Shown here one piece after another: positions 33,114 to 40,846 of a DNA stretch of 64,000 bases. Made by a program: the position numbers and the translations under genes. The number at the start of each line of letters is the position of its first letter. Position 1 is the first letter of the stretch. The DNA comes from Zeimonas sp032027205 (GTDB lineage: Bacteria; Pseudomonadota; Gammaproteobacteria; Burkholderiales; Burkholderiaceae_E), in the NCBI GenBank assembly GCA_032027205.1, contig JAVSMN010000001.1:1674001-1738000 (forward strand). Reading direction: 5' to 3'. Under the pieces are notes generated by a model. The model searched no databases. It had not been told where the DNA came from and saw only the letters and a list, made by a program, of their open reading frames with translations.

Positions 33114-33125
33114 CGGAGTCGATCG

Positions 33126-35039
33126 ATGCGCAAGGAACTCATTTTCGGCTTTTCGATTCTCGGGCTGATCGTGCTCGCGGTGCTCGTGCTGACGCCGTGG
33201 GCGACGCTGACGAGCGGGCACCTCGGGCTGCTGATGCTCGCGCTGATCGTCGCGGCGATCATGCTCGGCTTTCCCACGGCGTTCACGCTGATGGGCATGG
33301 GCGTGATGTTCGCGTTCTTCGCGTACATGGATCGAACCGGCAGCACCGAGGTGGCCATCCAGCAGACGCTCGACCTGATGGTCCAGCGCACGTACGCGGT
33401 GATGGCGAACGACGTGCTGATCGCGGTGCCGCTGTTCGTGTTCATGGGGTATCTGGTCGAACGGGCGAACCTGATCGAGCGCCTGTTCAAGTCGCTGCAT
33501 CTGGCGATGGCACGCTTGCCCGGCTCGCTCGCGGTCGCGACGATCTTCACCTGCGCGGTGTTCGCCACCGCCACGGGGATCGTGGGCGCGGTGGTGACGC
33601 TGATGGGGCTGCTCGCGTTGCCGGCGATGCTCAAGGCCGGCTACGACACGCGTATTTCGGCCGGCTCTATCACTGCTGGTGGCTGCCTGGGCATCCTGAT
33701 TCCGCCTTCGGTGCTGCTGATCGTCTACGGCGCCACTGCCGGCGTGTCGGTCGTGCAGTTGTACGCGGGCGCGTTCTTTCCCGGGATCATGCTCGCGGGC
33801 CTGTACATCGCCTACGTGATCATTCTGGCGAAGCTGAAGCCGCACCTGATGCCGCCGCTGCCTGAAGAGGCGCGACGTGTAGCGCTGTCGCCGCCGGTCG
33901 CGCGGATGCAAGACCGCTTCGGCGATCGCGCGCTGCCGGCGATCATGCGCGCGATGAAGGGCTCGCGAAACATCGACGTGCCGATCGGCACGATCGCGCG
34001 ACAGCTGTTCATCACGTTGCTGCCGGCGATCACGCTGTTGGTGATGCTCGCGCTCGCGTGGCAATCGGTCACCGCACCGAAAGTCGAGTTCGACACCAGC
34101 GGCCTGCAGCAACTGGGCAGCTACTCCACCTTCGACAACTCGAGCGGCGGCGGACTTGCCGAGCCGCCGTCGTCGGACACCGGCCTCGCCGAACCGCCGG
34201 GCGCTGCAACGACGACGGCTGACGTGGGCAACGCGGCGGCCGCCGACGGAGCCACCGCGGAAGAGGAAGTGCGCACCCCGCTGCGTGAGGTCCCGATCTG
34301 GTTCTGGACGATGGCCGGACTCGGCGCGCTGCTGCTCGTCTCGTATTACCTGATGCTCAGCTTCGCGCGGCTCGAGGTCTTCCGCATGCTGCTGTCGTCG
34401 TTCTTCCCGCTGGCGACGTTGATTGTCGCCGTGCTCGGCTCGATCGTGTTCGGGCTGGCCACGCCGAGCGAGGCGGCGGCGGTCGGCTCGTTCGGCGGCT
34501 TCCTGCTCGCGATCGCGTACCGGCAACTGAACATGGACGTGATGAAGGAGTCCGTGTTCCTCACTGCGAAGACGTCGGCGATGGTGTGCTGGCTATTCGT
34601 CGGCTCGTCGATCTTTTCGGCCGCGTTCGCGCTGCTCGGCGGACAGGAGCTGATCGAGCAGTGGGTGCTCTCGCTGGGGTTGTCGAAGATCCAGTTCCTG
34701 CTGCTCGCGCAGGTGATCATCTTCCTGCTCGGCTGGCCGCTCGAGTGGACCGAGATCATCGTCATCTTCATGCCGATCTTCATCCCGCTGGTCGCGCATT
34801 TCGAGGTCGACCCGCTGTTCTTCGGCCTGCTCGTCGCGCTGAACCTGCAGACGGCGTTCCTCTCGCCGCCGGTGGCGATGGCGGCGTTCTACCTGAAGGG
34901 CGTCGCGCCCCCGCACGTCACGCTCGGGCAGATCTTCATGGGGATGATGCCGTTCATGGGGCTGCAGATCCTAGCGATCTTCCTGCTCTACATGTTCCCG
35001 GGGATGGGGTTGTGGTTGCCGGAAGTGCTGTATCGGTGA
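33126..35039 (+). CDS. dctM: TRAP transporter large permease (DctM family) with internal insertion
   Basis: 637 residues, well above the 430 or so of most DctM proteins. The N-terminal half has typical membrane segments (GFPTAFTLMGMGVMFAFFA; GSITAGGCLGILIPPSVLLI with the substrate/ion-path GILIPPS). Between residues 300 and 400 lies an extra TM, a Gly/Ala/Pro/Thr-rich hydrophilic stretch (about 318-383) with a repeated LAEPP, and another TM; the second half then resumes (FGLATPSEAAAVGSFGGFLL; FLSPPVAMAAFYLKG). It works with the sodium- or proton-coupled receptor system encoded upstream. Confidence 0.92.
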   Translation: MRKELIFGFSILGLIVLAVLVLTPWATLTSGHLGLLMLALIVAAIMLGFPTAFTLMGMGVMFAFFAYMDRTGSTEVAIQQTLDLMVQRTYAVMANDVLIAVPLFVFMGYLVERANLIERLFKSLHLAMARLPGSLAVATIFTCAVFATATGIVGAVVTLMGLLALPAMLKAGYDTRISAGSITAGGCLGILIPPSVLLIVYGATAGVSVVQLYAGAFFPGIMLAGLYIAYVIILAKLKPHLMPPLPEEARRVALSPPVARMQDRFGDRALPAIMRAMKGSRNIDVPIGTIARQLFITLLPAITLLVMLALAWQSVTAPKVEFDTSGLQQLGSYSTFDNSSGGGLAEPPSSDTGLAEPPGAATTTADVGNAAAADGATAEEEVRTPLREVPIWFWTMAGLGALLLVSYYLMLSFARLEVFRMLLSSFFPLATLIVAVLGSIVFGLATPSEAAAVGSFGGFLLAIAYRQLNMDVMKESVFLTAKTSAMVCWLFVGSSIFSAAFALLGGQELIEQWVLSLGLSKIQFLLLAQVIIFLLGWPLEWTEIIVIFMPIFIPLVAHFEVDPLFFGLLVALNLQTAFLSPPVAMAAFYLKGVAPPHVTLGQIFMGMMPFMGLQILAIFLLYMFPGMGLWLPEVLYR

Positions 35040-35067
35040 TGCCACCCTGCAACGCATCCACGCGCCC

Positions 35068-36396
35068 ATGCCTGCCGCCCTTCCGGCCCTCTCCGCTCTC
35101 GACGCAGCCCGCGAGATCCGCGAGCGCCGCCTCACATGCCTCGACTACACTCGTACGCTGCTCCAACGCATTGACCAACGCGAGCCCGAGGTCCAGGCCT
35201 GGGAACACCTCGTTCGCGAGCAAGTACTGGACGCAGCGCGCGCCATCGACGAAGCGATCGCACGCAACGATGCCTCCGGCCCCCTGCTCGGCGTGCCCGT
35301 CGCGATCAAGGACATCATCGACGTGCGCGGCATGCCCACTGGCGACGGCACGGTGCTGCATGCAGGCCGCATTGCAGGCGACGACGCCGCGCTGGTGCGC
35401 GCACTGCGCCGCGCGGGTGCCTGGCCGATCGGCAAGTCGGTAACGACCGAGCTCGCCACCTACGCCGCCGGCAAGACGCGAAACCCGCGCAACATCGCTC
35501 ATACGCCCGGCGGCTCGTCCAGCGGCTCAGCGGCGTCCGTGGCCTGCGGCATGGTGCCGCTGGCGATCGGCACGCAGACCAACGGTTCGATGATCCGGCC
35601 GGCTTCGTTCTGCGGCGTCGTCGGCTACAAGCCGAGCTTCGGGCGCATCGCGCGCGGCGGCGTGCTGCGCCAGTCGCCGACGCTGGACCAGATCGGCGTG
35701 TTCGCGCGCAACGTCGACGACGCCGCGACGCTGGCCGAGGCGCTGTTCGGCCCCGATCCCTCGGACCCGGCCACGGTTCAGGCGCCGACGCCGCCGCTCG
35801 CGGCGATCGCTGCGCAGGACCCGCCGACTCCGCTGCGGCTGGCCTGGACACGCACGCCCTGGTGGGATCGCGTCGCAGCCGATGCGCAGGCGGCCTTCGA
35901 CGGATGGGTGCAACAGCTCGACGACGCAATCGAGACGATCGAACTCCCCGCCGAAGCGCAGCAGGCAATCGCCTGGCTGCGCACCATCATGGAAGCCGAC
36001 ATCGCCACGTCGTACGAGCGCGAGTACGACACCGGACGCGCGCAGTTGTCCGAATCGCTGCAGCAGCAGATCGAGCGCGGCCGCGCAATCACCGCCGTCG
36101 ACTACCGCAAGGCGATCGAGAACCGCGCACGCGTCACCGCGGCGATCGATCCGCTCTTCGCGCGCTTCGACGCGATCGCCTGTCCCGCGACGCTGGGCAC
36201 CGCACCTGCGGCTTCCGACGGCACCGGCGATCCGCTGATGTGCACGTTGTGGACGTACATCGGCTCGCCGGCGATCAGCCTGCCGTTGCTCGAGGGCGCC
36301 AACGGCCTGCCGCTCGGCGTGCAACTGGTCGGCCGGCATGGCGACGACGCCCGCTTGCTGCGAACCGCCCGGGCCCTGATGCGGGCCGGGCGCTGA
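35068..36396 (+). CDS. Amidase signature family hydrolase
   Basis: 442 residues. The Ser-cisSer-Lys triad can be placed: Lys81 in VPVAIKDIIDVRG, Ser150 in TPGGSSSGSAAS and Ser174 in IGTQTNGSMIRPASFCG. The spacing of 69 and 24 residues equals that of malonamidase E2. GVVGYKPSFGRI follows, as in the family. It starts 28 bp after the dctM stop, on the same strand, so it may be co-transcribed and act on an amide imported by the TRAP system. GatA is an alternative family member, but gatB/gatC are absent and the C-terminus is shorter. Confidence 0.88.
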   Translation: MPAALPALSALDAAREIRERRLTCLDYTRTLLQRIDQREPEVQAWEHLVREQVLDAARAIDEAIARNDASGPLLGVPVAIKDIIDVRGMPTGDGTVLHAGRIAGDDAALVRALRRAGAWPIGKSVTTELATYAAGKTRNPRNIAHTPGGSSSGSAASVACGMVPLAIGTQTNGSMIRPASFCGVVGYKPSFGRIARGGVLRQSPTLDQIGVFARNVDDAATLAEALFGPDPSDPATVQAPTPPLAAIAAQDPPTPLRLAWTRTPWWDRVAADAQAAFDGWVQQLDDAIETIELPAEAQQAIAWLRTIMEADIATSYEREYDTGRAQLSESLQQQIERGRAITAVDYRKAIENRARVTAAIDPLFARFDAIACPATLGTAPAASDGTGDPLMCTLWTYIGSPAISLPLLEGANGLPLGVQLVGRHGDDARLLRTARALMRAGR

Positions 36397-36484
36397 CGCA
36401 CGCCGCTTGCGCGCTGATGCAAAGCAGGCACTAAACCACACCGAACGCTGACGCAGACCGCGCGCCGTCCGGTACCATCGCCGC

Positions 36485-36781
36485 ATGAGCTCGATCGACA
36501 CGCTGTTGCGGCAACTCGCTTCGGCCGGCGAGCCGGCGCCGCTGCCCGAGGCGCTCGTCTACCTGAAGACGCGCCTCGGCCGCGAGGAATCGCGGCGTGC
36601 CGAGGCGGGGATTCCGCGCCGCCTTCGCACGGTGCTCGCGCTCGTCGACGGCCGGCGCAGCGTGCAGGTGCTGCGTACGCTGCTGCACAGCTACCGCGGC
36701 CTCGACGACGCGCTCGACATGCTGCACAAGATGGGCCTCATCGAGCCGCTTCCCGAACGCTGGGATCTGGGCCCCGCCTGA
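36485..36781 (+). CDS. Small conserved-looking protein, unknown function
   Basis: 98 residues, soluble and helix-rich: SSIDTLLRQLASAGEPAPLP, then RRLRTVLALVDGRRSVQVLR and DALDMLHKMGLIEPLPERW. The second half has the look of a winged-helix module, as found at the ends of some regulators, but I cannot name a family. TACCAT at 36474-36479 is placed like a -10 box 5 nt before the ATG and no Shine-Dalgarno is visible, so the mRNA may be leaderless. Precedes trkH by 88 bp. Confidence 0.6.
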   Translation: MSSIDTLLRQLASAGEPAPLPEALVYLKTRLGREESRRAEAGIPRRLRTVLALVDGRRSVQVLRTLLHSYRGLDDALDMLHKMGLIEPLPERWDLGPA

Positions 36782-36869
36782 CGCGTCGGGTGTCGACCAC
36801 CCTCGCCCGGTCCGGTGAACCGCGTAGCGGCGTCCGCATGAACCCACCCCCGGCCGGCCCCGTCTCCGA

Positions 36870-38327
36870 TTGAACCGCCTTCTCGTCATCGCCCACGTGC
36901 TGGGCAGCATGCTGATGGTGTTCTCGGCGACCTTCGCGCTGCCTTTCGCGTGGTCGATCGCCGTGGGCGACGGCAGCTATCCGAGCTTCCTGGTCGCGAG
37001 CATCGGCTGCCTCGTCGCCGGCGCGTTGCTGTGGCTCGTCACACGACGCTATCGACGCGAGCTCGAGCCGCGCGACGGTTGCCTGCTCGTCGTGCTCGGC
37101 TGGGTGACGATGTCGCTGGCGGGCGCTGTGCCGTTGCTGCTGGAGATTCCCGGCCTGTCGTTCACCGATGCGTATTTCGAGGCGGTCGCCGGGTTGACGA
37201 CGACCGGCTCGACGATCCTAAGCGACCTCGATCGGCTGCCGCAGTCGGTGAACGTCTGGCGCCATGCGATGCAGTGGTACGGCGGCATGGGGATCATCGT
37301 GATGGCGGTCGCGATCCTGCCGCTGCTCGGTGTCGGCGGCATGCAGTTGTTCCGCAACGAGATGCCCGGGCCGATGAAGGAGAACCGGCTCACGCCGCGC
37401 ATCACGCAGACGGCGAAATACCTGTGGCTCGTCTACGCCGGCCTTACCGTCATGTGCATCGTCGCGCTGCACTGGGCCGGGCTCGACTGGTTCGAGTCGA
37501 TCTGCCACGCGTTCTCCGCGATGTCGCTCGGCGGCTTCTCGACGCACGACGCGAACGTTGCTGCGATCGACTCGCCCGCGGTCGAAGCCGTGCTCACCGT
37601 CTTCATGCTGATCGCGGTGCTGAACTTCTTCACGCACTCCGTCGCGTTGCGCCAGCGCTCGCTGCTCCCGTATTGGCGCGATCCGGAAGCGCCGGCCGTC
37701 TGGGGCCTGCTGCTTGGTAGTGCGATCGCACTCGGCGTGTACCTGCACTGGACCGGCGAGTATTCGAGCCTGCTCGTGTCACTGCGCCACTCGCTGTTCA
37801 ACACGGTGTCGATCGGCACCACCACCGGCTTCGTCAGCCAGGACTACGCTTCGTGGCCGCTGTTTGCGCCGCTGTGGCTGCTGTTCCTCGCCTGCGTCGG
37901 CTCGTCGGCCGGATCAACGGGCGGCGGCATCAAGATGGTCCGCTCGCTGATCCTCATCAAGCAGGCGCGACGGGAGCTCACACGCCTCGTGCATCCGCGC
38001 GCGATCGCGCCGCTCACCCTGAACGGCCAGATCGTCGACAACCGGATCATCTTCGCGGTGCTCGGCTACATGCTGCTGTGGGGACTGACGCAGTTGGCGC
38101 TCGCGATGATCCTGCTCGGCCTGGGTGAGGATTTCCTCACCGCCGTGTCGGCCGCAGTGGCTACGGTGAACAACGTGGGGCCGGCGCTCGGCCGCTACGG
38201 GCCCACCAGCAACTACGCGGCGATGAGCGACTTCGAGACCTGGTTGCTCGCATTCGCGATGCTCGCCGGACGGTTGGAACTGCTGACCTTCTTCGTCATC
38301 TTCACCCCCGCTTTCTGGCGAAGATGA
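36870..38327 (+). CDS. trkH: Trk potassium transporter membrane subunit TrkH
   Basis: 485-residue K+ channel-like subunit with four M1-P-M2 repeats. Selectivity-filter regions are recognisable: VAGLTTTGSTIL, AMSLGGFSTHDANV, TVSIGTTTGFVSQDYA and VATVNNVGPALGRYGP. WRHAMQWYGGMGIIVMAVAI is also typical. It imports K+ with the TrkA protein encoded at 29591-31021. Start appears to be TTG at 36870, just before the first TM; no ATG with a ribosome site lies nearby. Confidence 0.94.
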   Translation: MNRLLVIAHVLGSMLMVFSATFALPFAWSIAVGDGSYPSFLVASIGCLVAGALLWLVTRRYRRELEPRDGCLLVVLGWVTMSLAGAVPLLLEIPGLSFTDAYFEAVAGLTTTGSTILSDLDRLPQSVNVWRHAMQWYGGMGIIVMAVAILPLLGVGGMQLFRNEMPGPMKENRLTPRITQTAKYLWLVYAGLTVMCIVALHWAGLDWFESICHAFSAMSLGGFSTHDANVAAIDSPAVEAVLTVFMLIAVLNFFTHSVALRQRSLLPYWRDPEAPAVWGLLLGSAIALGVYLHWTGEYSSLLVSLRHSLFNTVSIGTTTGFVSQDYASWPLFAPLWLLFLACVGSSAGSTGGGIKMVRSLILIKQARRELTRLVHPRAIAPLTLNGQIVDNRIIFAVLGYMLLWGLTQLALAMILLGLGEDFLTAVSAAVATVNNVGPALGRYGPTSNYAAMSDFETWLLAFAMLAGRLELLTFFVIFTPAFWRR

Positions 38328-38361
38328 ACTTCGTGCACGGGTTTTCCCCCGATGGTGGGCA

Positions 38362-38399
38362 GATCACTTGCTGCACATACTGCAGGAACGTAAGTGATC
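38362..38399. repeat. Inverted repeat downstream of trkH
   Basis: GATCACTT (38362-38369) and AAGTGATC (38392-38399) are perfect 8-bp arms. An inner CTGCA-catac-TGCAG pair (38371-38385) could stack within them. No T-run follows. It lies between trkH and the promoter of the DUF3567 gene. Confidence 0.6.
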
Positions 38400-38408
38400 G
38401 ATGAACCT

Positions 38409-38437
38409 TTGAGAAAAGCGGTTTTAATTGATAGTAT
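38409..38437 (+). promoter_or_regulatory. Putative sigma-70 promoter of the DUF3567 gene
   Basis: TTGAGA at 38409-38414 (5 of 6 to TTGACA), a 17-bp AT-rich spacer, then TAGTAT at 38432-38437 (4 of 6 to TATAAT). It sits in one of the few AT-rich patches of the window. The implied leader before the ATG at 38559 is about 115 nt. Confidence 0.55.
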
Positions 38438-38558
38438 GTACTGACTAATGGGCAAGCAAACGGCGCCCATCGGAGCGGCGAGGACGACGGTCGGCTGGCG
38501 CTTCGCTTGAACTTCGCGGTCGGCGACCCTATTTCCCCAGCACTGGGAGAGGTGCCGG

Positions 38559-38807
38559 ATGAACATGATCTACAACAGCTCGAACTACTGTGTCGTCGAG
38601 TTCCGTGACACGGAAGGCGGCGACCTCGGCGGGTTCGAGATCATGGACAAGCTCGGTCGCCGCGAAATCTATCTCGGCGGAGAGCTCGCCGATCACTTTC
38701 GCAGCGGCGTGCAGGAGCTGATCGAGAGCGAGCCGTCCGAAGAGCAGGTCGACGACTTCCTGCGACGCTTCGAAGGGTTGATGCAGCATCCGCTGGTGCT
38801 GCACTGA
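38559..38807 (+). CDS. DUF3567 family protein
   Basis: 82-residue acidic protein, MNMIYNSSNYCVVEFRDTEG, with GGFEIMDKLGRREIYLGGEL and an acidic C-terminal helix (EEQVDDFLRRFEGLMQHP). I recognise it as DUF3567, a short family found mainly in Burkholderiales and of unknown function. A GAGAGG ribosome site precedes the ATG and a rho-independent terminator follows at 38829, so it is a monocistronic gene, probably well expressed. Confidence 0.88.
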   Translation: MNMIYNSSNYCVVEFRDTEGGDLGGFEIMDKLGRREIYLGGELADHFRSGVQELIESEPSEEQVDDFLRRFEGLMQHPLVLH

Positions 38808-38828
38808 CGTTGCACCGCTGAACGAAAC

Positions 38829-38852
38829 ACGCCCGCTCTCGCGGGCGTTTTG
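38829..38852. terminator. Rho-independent terminator shared by convergent genes
   Basis: ACGCCCGC (38829-38836), TCTC loop, GCGGGCGT (38841-38848), then TTT on the plus strand. On the minus strand the stem is followed by a weaker TGTTTCGTT. It can therefore serve both the DUF3567 gene and the rhodanese gene, which converge here. Confidence 0.85.
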
Positions 38853-38873
38853 CTGTTGGCCTTCGGAAAGTAA

Positions 38874-39266
38874 CTAGAACTGCTCCCACGGCAGCCCGTC
38901 GAAGCGCCATCCGTTGTTCTTGCCGCGCTGCCGGTCGTTGTTCATGTCGCCCTCGAATCCGTGCAGGACGTTGTAGACGGCGCTGAAGCCGGCCGCCTCG
39001 AGCGCCTTGGCTGCCTCCACCGAGCGCTTGCCGCTGCGGCAGATCAGCACGACGGGCCGGTCGAGCGAGTTGCCGGCTAGTTTCTTCACGTCGGCGACGA
39101 AATGTGGATTGAAGTCCCAGTCGGGCGCGTCGTACCACGGCACGTGCATCGACCCGACGGCGTGACCAACGAAGAAGTATTCGGGGTCGCTGCGGCAGTC
39201 GACGAACAGCGCCTCGGGGTTGCTCGAGACAAACTCGTGCGCCTGGCGGGGGAGGAGGTCTTTCAT
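38874..39266 (-). CDS. Rhodanese-like sulfurtransferase
   Basis: Single-domain rhodanese of 130 residues. The N-terminal EALFVDCRSDPEYFFVGHAV is the CH2A-like region, and the active-site loop VVLICRSGKRSVEAAK places the persulfide cysteine at 76 in a six-residue CRSGKR loop, the sulfur- rather than phosphate-accepting type. It ends with NNGWRFDGLPWEQF. Cytoplasmic (no signal). A CRP-like palindrome lies 86 bp upstream. Confidence 0.92.
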   Translation of the reverse strand: MKDLLPRQAHEFVSSNPEALFVDCRSDPEYFFVGHAVGSMHVPWYDAPDWDFNPHFVADVKKLAGNSLDRPVVLICRSGKRSVEAAKALEAAGFSAVYNVLHGFEGDMNNDRQRGKNNGWRFDGLPWEQF

Positions 39267-39302
39267 GGCGGCAATCGTAGCGTCGACGGGTCGGCCGCGC
39301 TG

Positions 39303-39367
39303 CTTATGCGCGGCCCGTTGTCGGAGATGCGGCGTCGGCGTCGCGTCCGACTGTGACCTTTGTCACA
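39303..39367 (-). promoter_or_regulatory. CRP/Vfr-type site and likely promoter of the rhodanese gene
   Basis: TGTGACCTTTGTCACA at 39352-39367 matches the CRP core TGTGA-N6-TCACA exactly, with 6-bp arms. On the minus strand a CATAAG hexamer (39308-39303) could be the -10. The predicted start near 39296 would put the palindrome centre at about -62, the spacing of a class I activation site. The binding site is direct sequence evidence; promoter placement is inference. Confidence 0.6.
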
Positions 39368-39476
39368 TCGCGTGATTTTACAAATGACGTGCCCGACAGC
39401 TAGCAGCGCTCCGAAGTCGTTATCTTTTCGCTGTCCCGGCGCTGTGCGATTCGTTCTGCGCAACGCCGTCTTCGTT

Positions 39477-40073
39477 TCACGGCCGCCGATTCCACCGCGA
39501 CATCGCCCCGCCGAACCGGTACGCGATCCACCCGCCCAGCATCCCGCCCAGATGCGCGAAATGCGCGACCCCCGAAGCCGACCCGGTCACCCCGAGCACC
39601 AGTTCCAGTGCGCCGTACAGCGCGACGAACACGCGCGCCGGCATCGGGATCGGCGGAAAGAGCAGCATCACAGTGCGGTTCGGAAACACGATCGCGTAGC
39701 TGAGCAGCACGGCGAACACACCGGCTGACGCACCGATCACCGGCAGCCCGCCGCCGCCGAAAGCCTCGCCGACGAAGATCTGCGCGATGGCGCCCGTGAC
39801 GACGCCGAGGAAATAGCCGAAGGCCAGGCGTCGCGCGCCCCAGACGCGCTCGAGATCCGTGCCGAACATCCAGATCGCGAACATGTTGAACAGCAGGTGC
39901 GTGAGCCCGCCGTGCAGGAAGCTGTAGCTCACCAGTGTCCACGGCGCAGCGAGCACGCTCGTCCAGTGGCCCGGCCACAGCGCGAACCACTCGATCGTTA
40001 CCGGACCGAGCAGTCCCTGCAGCAGGAAGCCGATGACGTTCGCGGTGATCAGGAACTGGATGAAGGGGGTCAA
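39477..40073 (-). CDS. Rhomboid family intramembrane serine protease
   Basis: 198 residues, six predicted TM segments. The catalytic Ser116 is in VIGASAGVFAVL and the catalytic His in HFAHLGGMLGGW (residues 171-182). The N-terminal SYSFLHGGLTHLLFNMFAIW carries the HxxxN oxyanion region. Start appears to be TTG at 40073. It cleaves TM segments of unknown partners in the inner membrane. It lies 210 bp downstream of the rhodanese start and is probably transcribed on its own. Confidence 0.92.
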   Translation of the reverse strand: MTPFIQFLITANVIGFLLQGLLGPVTIEWFALWPGHWTSVLAAPWTLVSYSFLHGGLTHLLFNMFAIWMFGTDLERVWGARRLAFGYFLGVVTGAIAQIFVGEAFGGGGLPVIGASAGVFAVLLSYAIVFPNRTVMLLFPPIPMPARVFVALYGALELVLGVTGSASGVAHFAHLGGMLGGWIAYRFGGAMSRWNRRP

Positions 40074-40203
40074 GAGTCGGTCCGGCTCGGCGGTGGAGCC
40101 GACAGCGTACTCGCAAGATGCGGGCGGGGGGTCGGTGCCCGCGATGCACCGTCGTCAACCCTGATCGCGCGCGCCAGCGCCTGCGCTGCGTCGCGATCGC
40201 CAG

Positions 40204-40593
40204 TCAACCGAACGACTCGCGCGCACCCAACACCCGCACTGCCTCGCGCACGCGCTGCCCCTCGCGCACTCCCCCTGCACGCGCGGCATCGTTCACGAAG
40301 CTCACGATGCCGTTCTCGTAGCTGTCCTTCGCATCGCCGATACGCGCCGAGTCGTGCGAGCAGGTTGCGCAGGCCATGCCGATCGCGTCGAGCAGTTCGA
40401 GCGCGACGATGCCCGCGCGGTCCTTCCCGACGCCCGCGTCATTGAAGAAGACCGCATGCGGCTTCGCCGGCGCGCGCAGCACGAAGCCGGTGGAGGAGAC
40501 GCCGCCGTGCGAGCCGGAGACGATCACCGAATCGACGTGCGAGGCGTCGATCGACGTGATGGTGTCGAGGAGATGGCAGTGGCGCTCGGTCAT
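40204..40593 (-). CDS. Conserved-looking protein, unknown function
   Basis: 129 residues with no signal peptide. SVIVSGSHGGVSSTGFVLRA, FFNDAGVGKDRAGIVALELL, GMACATCSHDSARIGDAKDS and a helical C-terminus look like an enzyme-type alpha/beta fold with conserved Ser-His-Gly-Gly, Asp-Ala-Gly and Cys-Ser-His motifs. I cannot assign a family. It is divergent from the UbiD-family decarboxylase across 253 bp, which may mean shared regulation. Coding is supported by the motif-like texture and by codon pattern. Confidence 0.65.
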   Translation of the reverse strand: MTERHCHLLDTITSIDASHVDSVIVSGSHGGVSSTGFVLRAPAKPHAVFFNDAGVGKDRAGIVALELLDAIGMACATCSHDSARIGDAKDSYENGIVSFVNDAARAGGVREGQRVREAVRVLGARESFG

Positions 40594-40846
40594 CGCGCGA
40601 TCGGTTTTCGGCGAACGAGTCCGTCATTCTGTTGCATCGACGCCGACCATGCGGTGAAAACGCGCGATCGCCCAGACCGTCGTGATGGGCGAGGTGCCAT
40701 TCCTCTACAGCGCGGTGACGGCGAAGAGATCGGATCGCAGGTACGGGGTGGCGACGGAGGGGGTGGTGGCGGAGTTTTGAGGCCCTGATTCTTCGCGTGC
40801 TCCGCCGCCCCGCTTGCGGCATCATTCCCGCGAGGAGGAGACTGGA

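Noticed and set aside
40594..40846. G-rich stretch near 40740-40775 as a regulatory G-quadruplex
   Set aside because: The G runs are short and irregular and fit the general GC bias; nothing else supports it.
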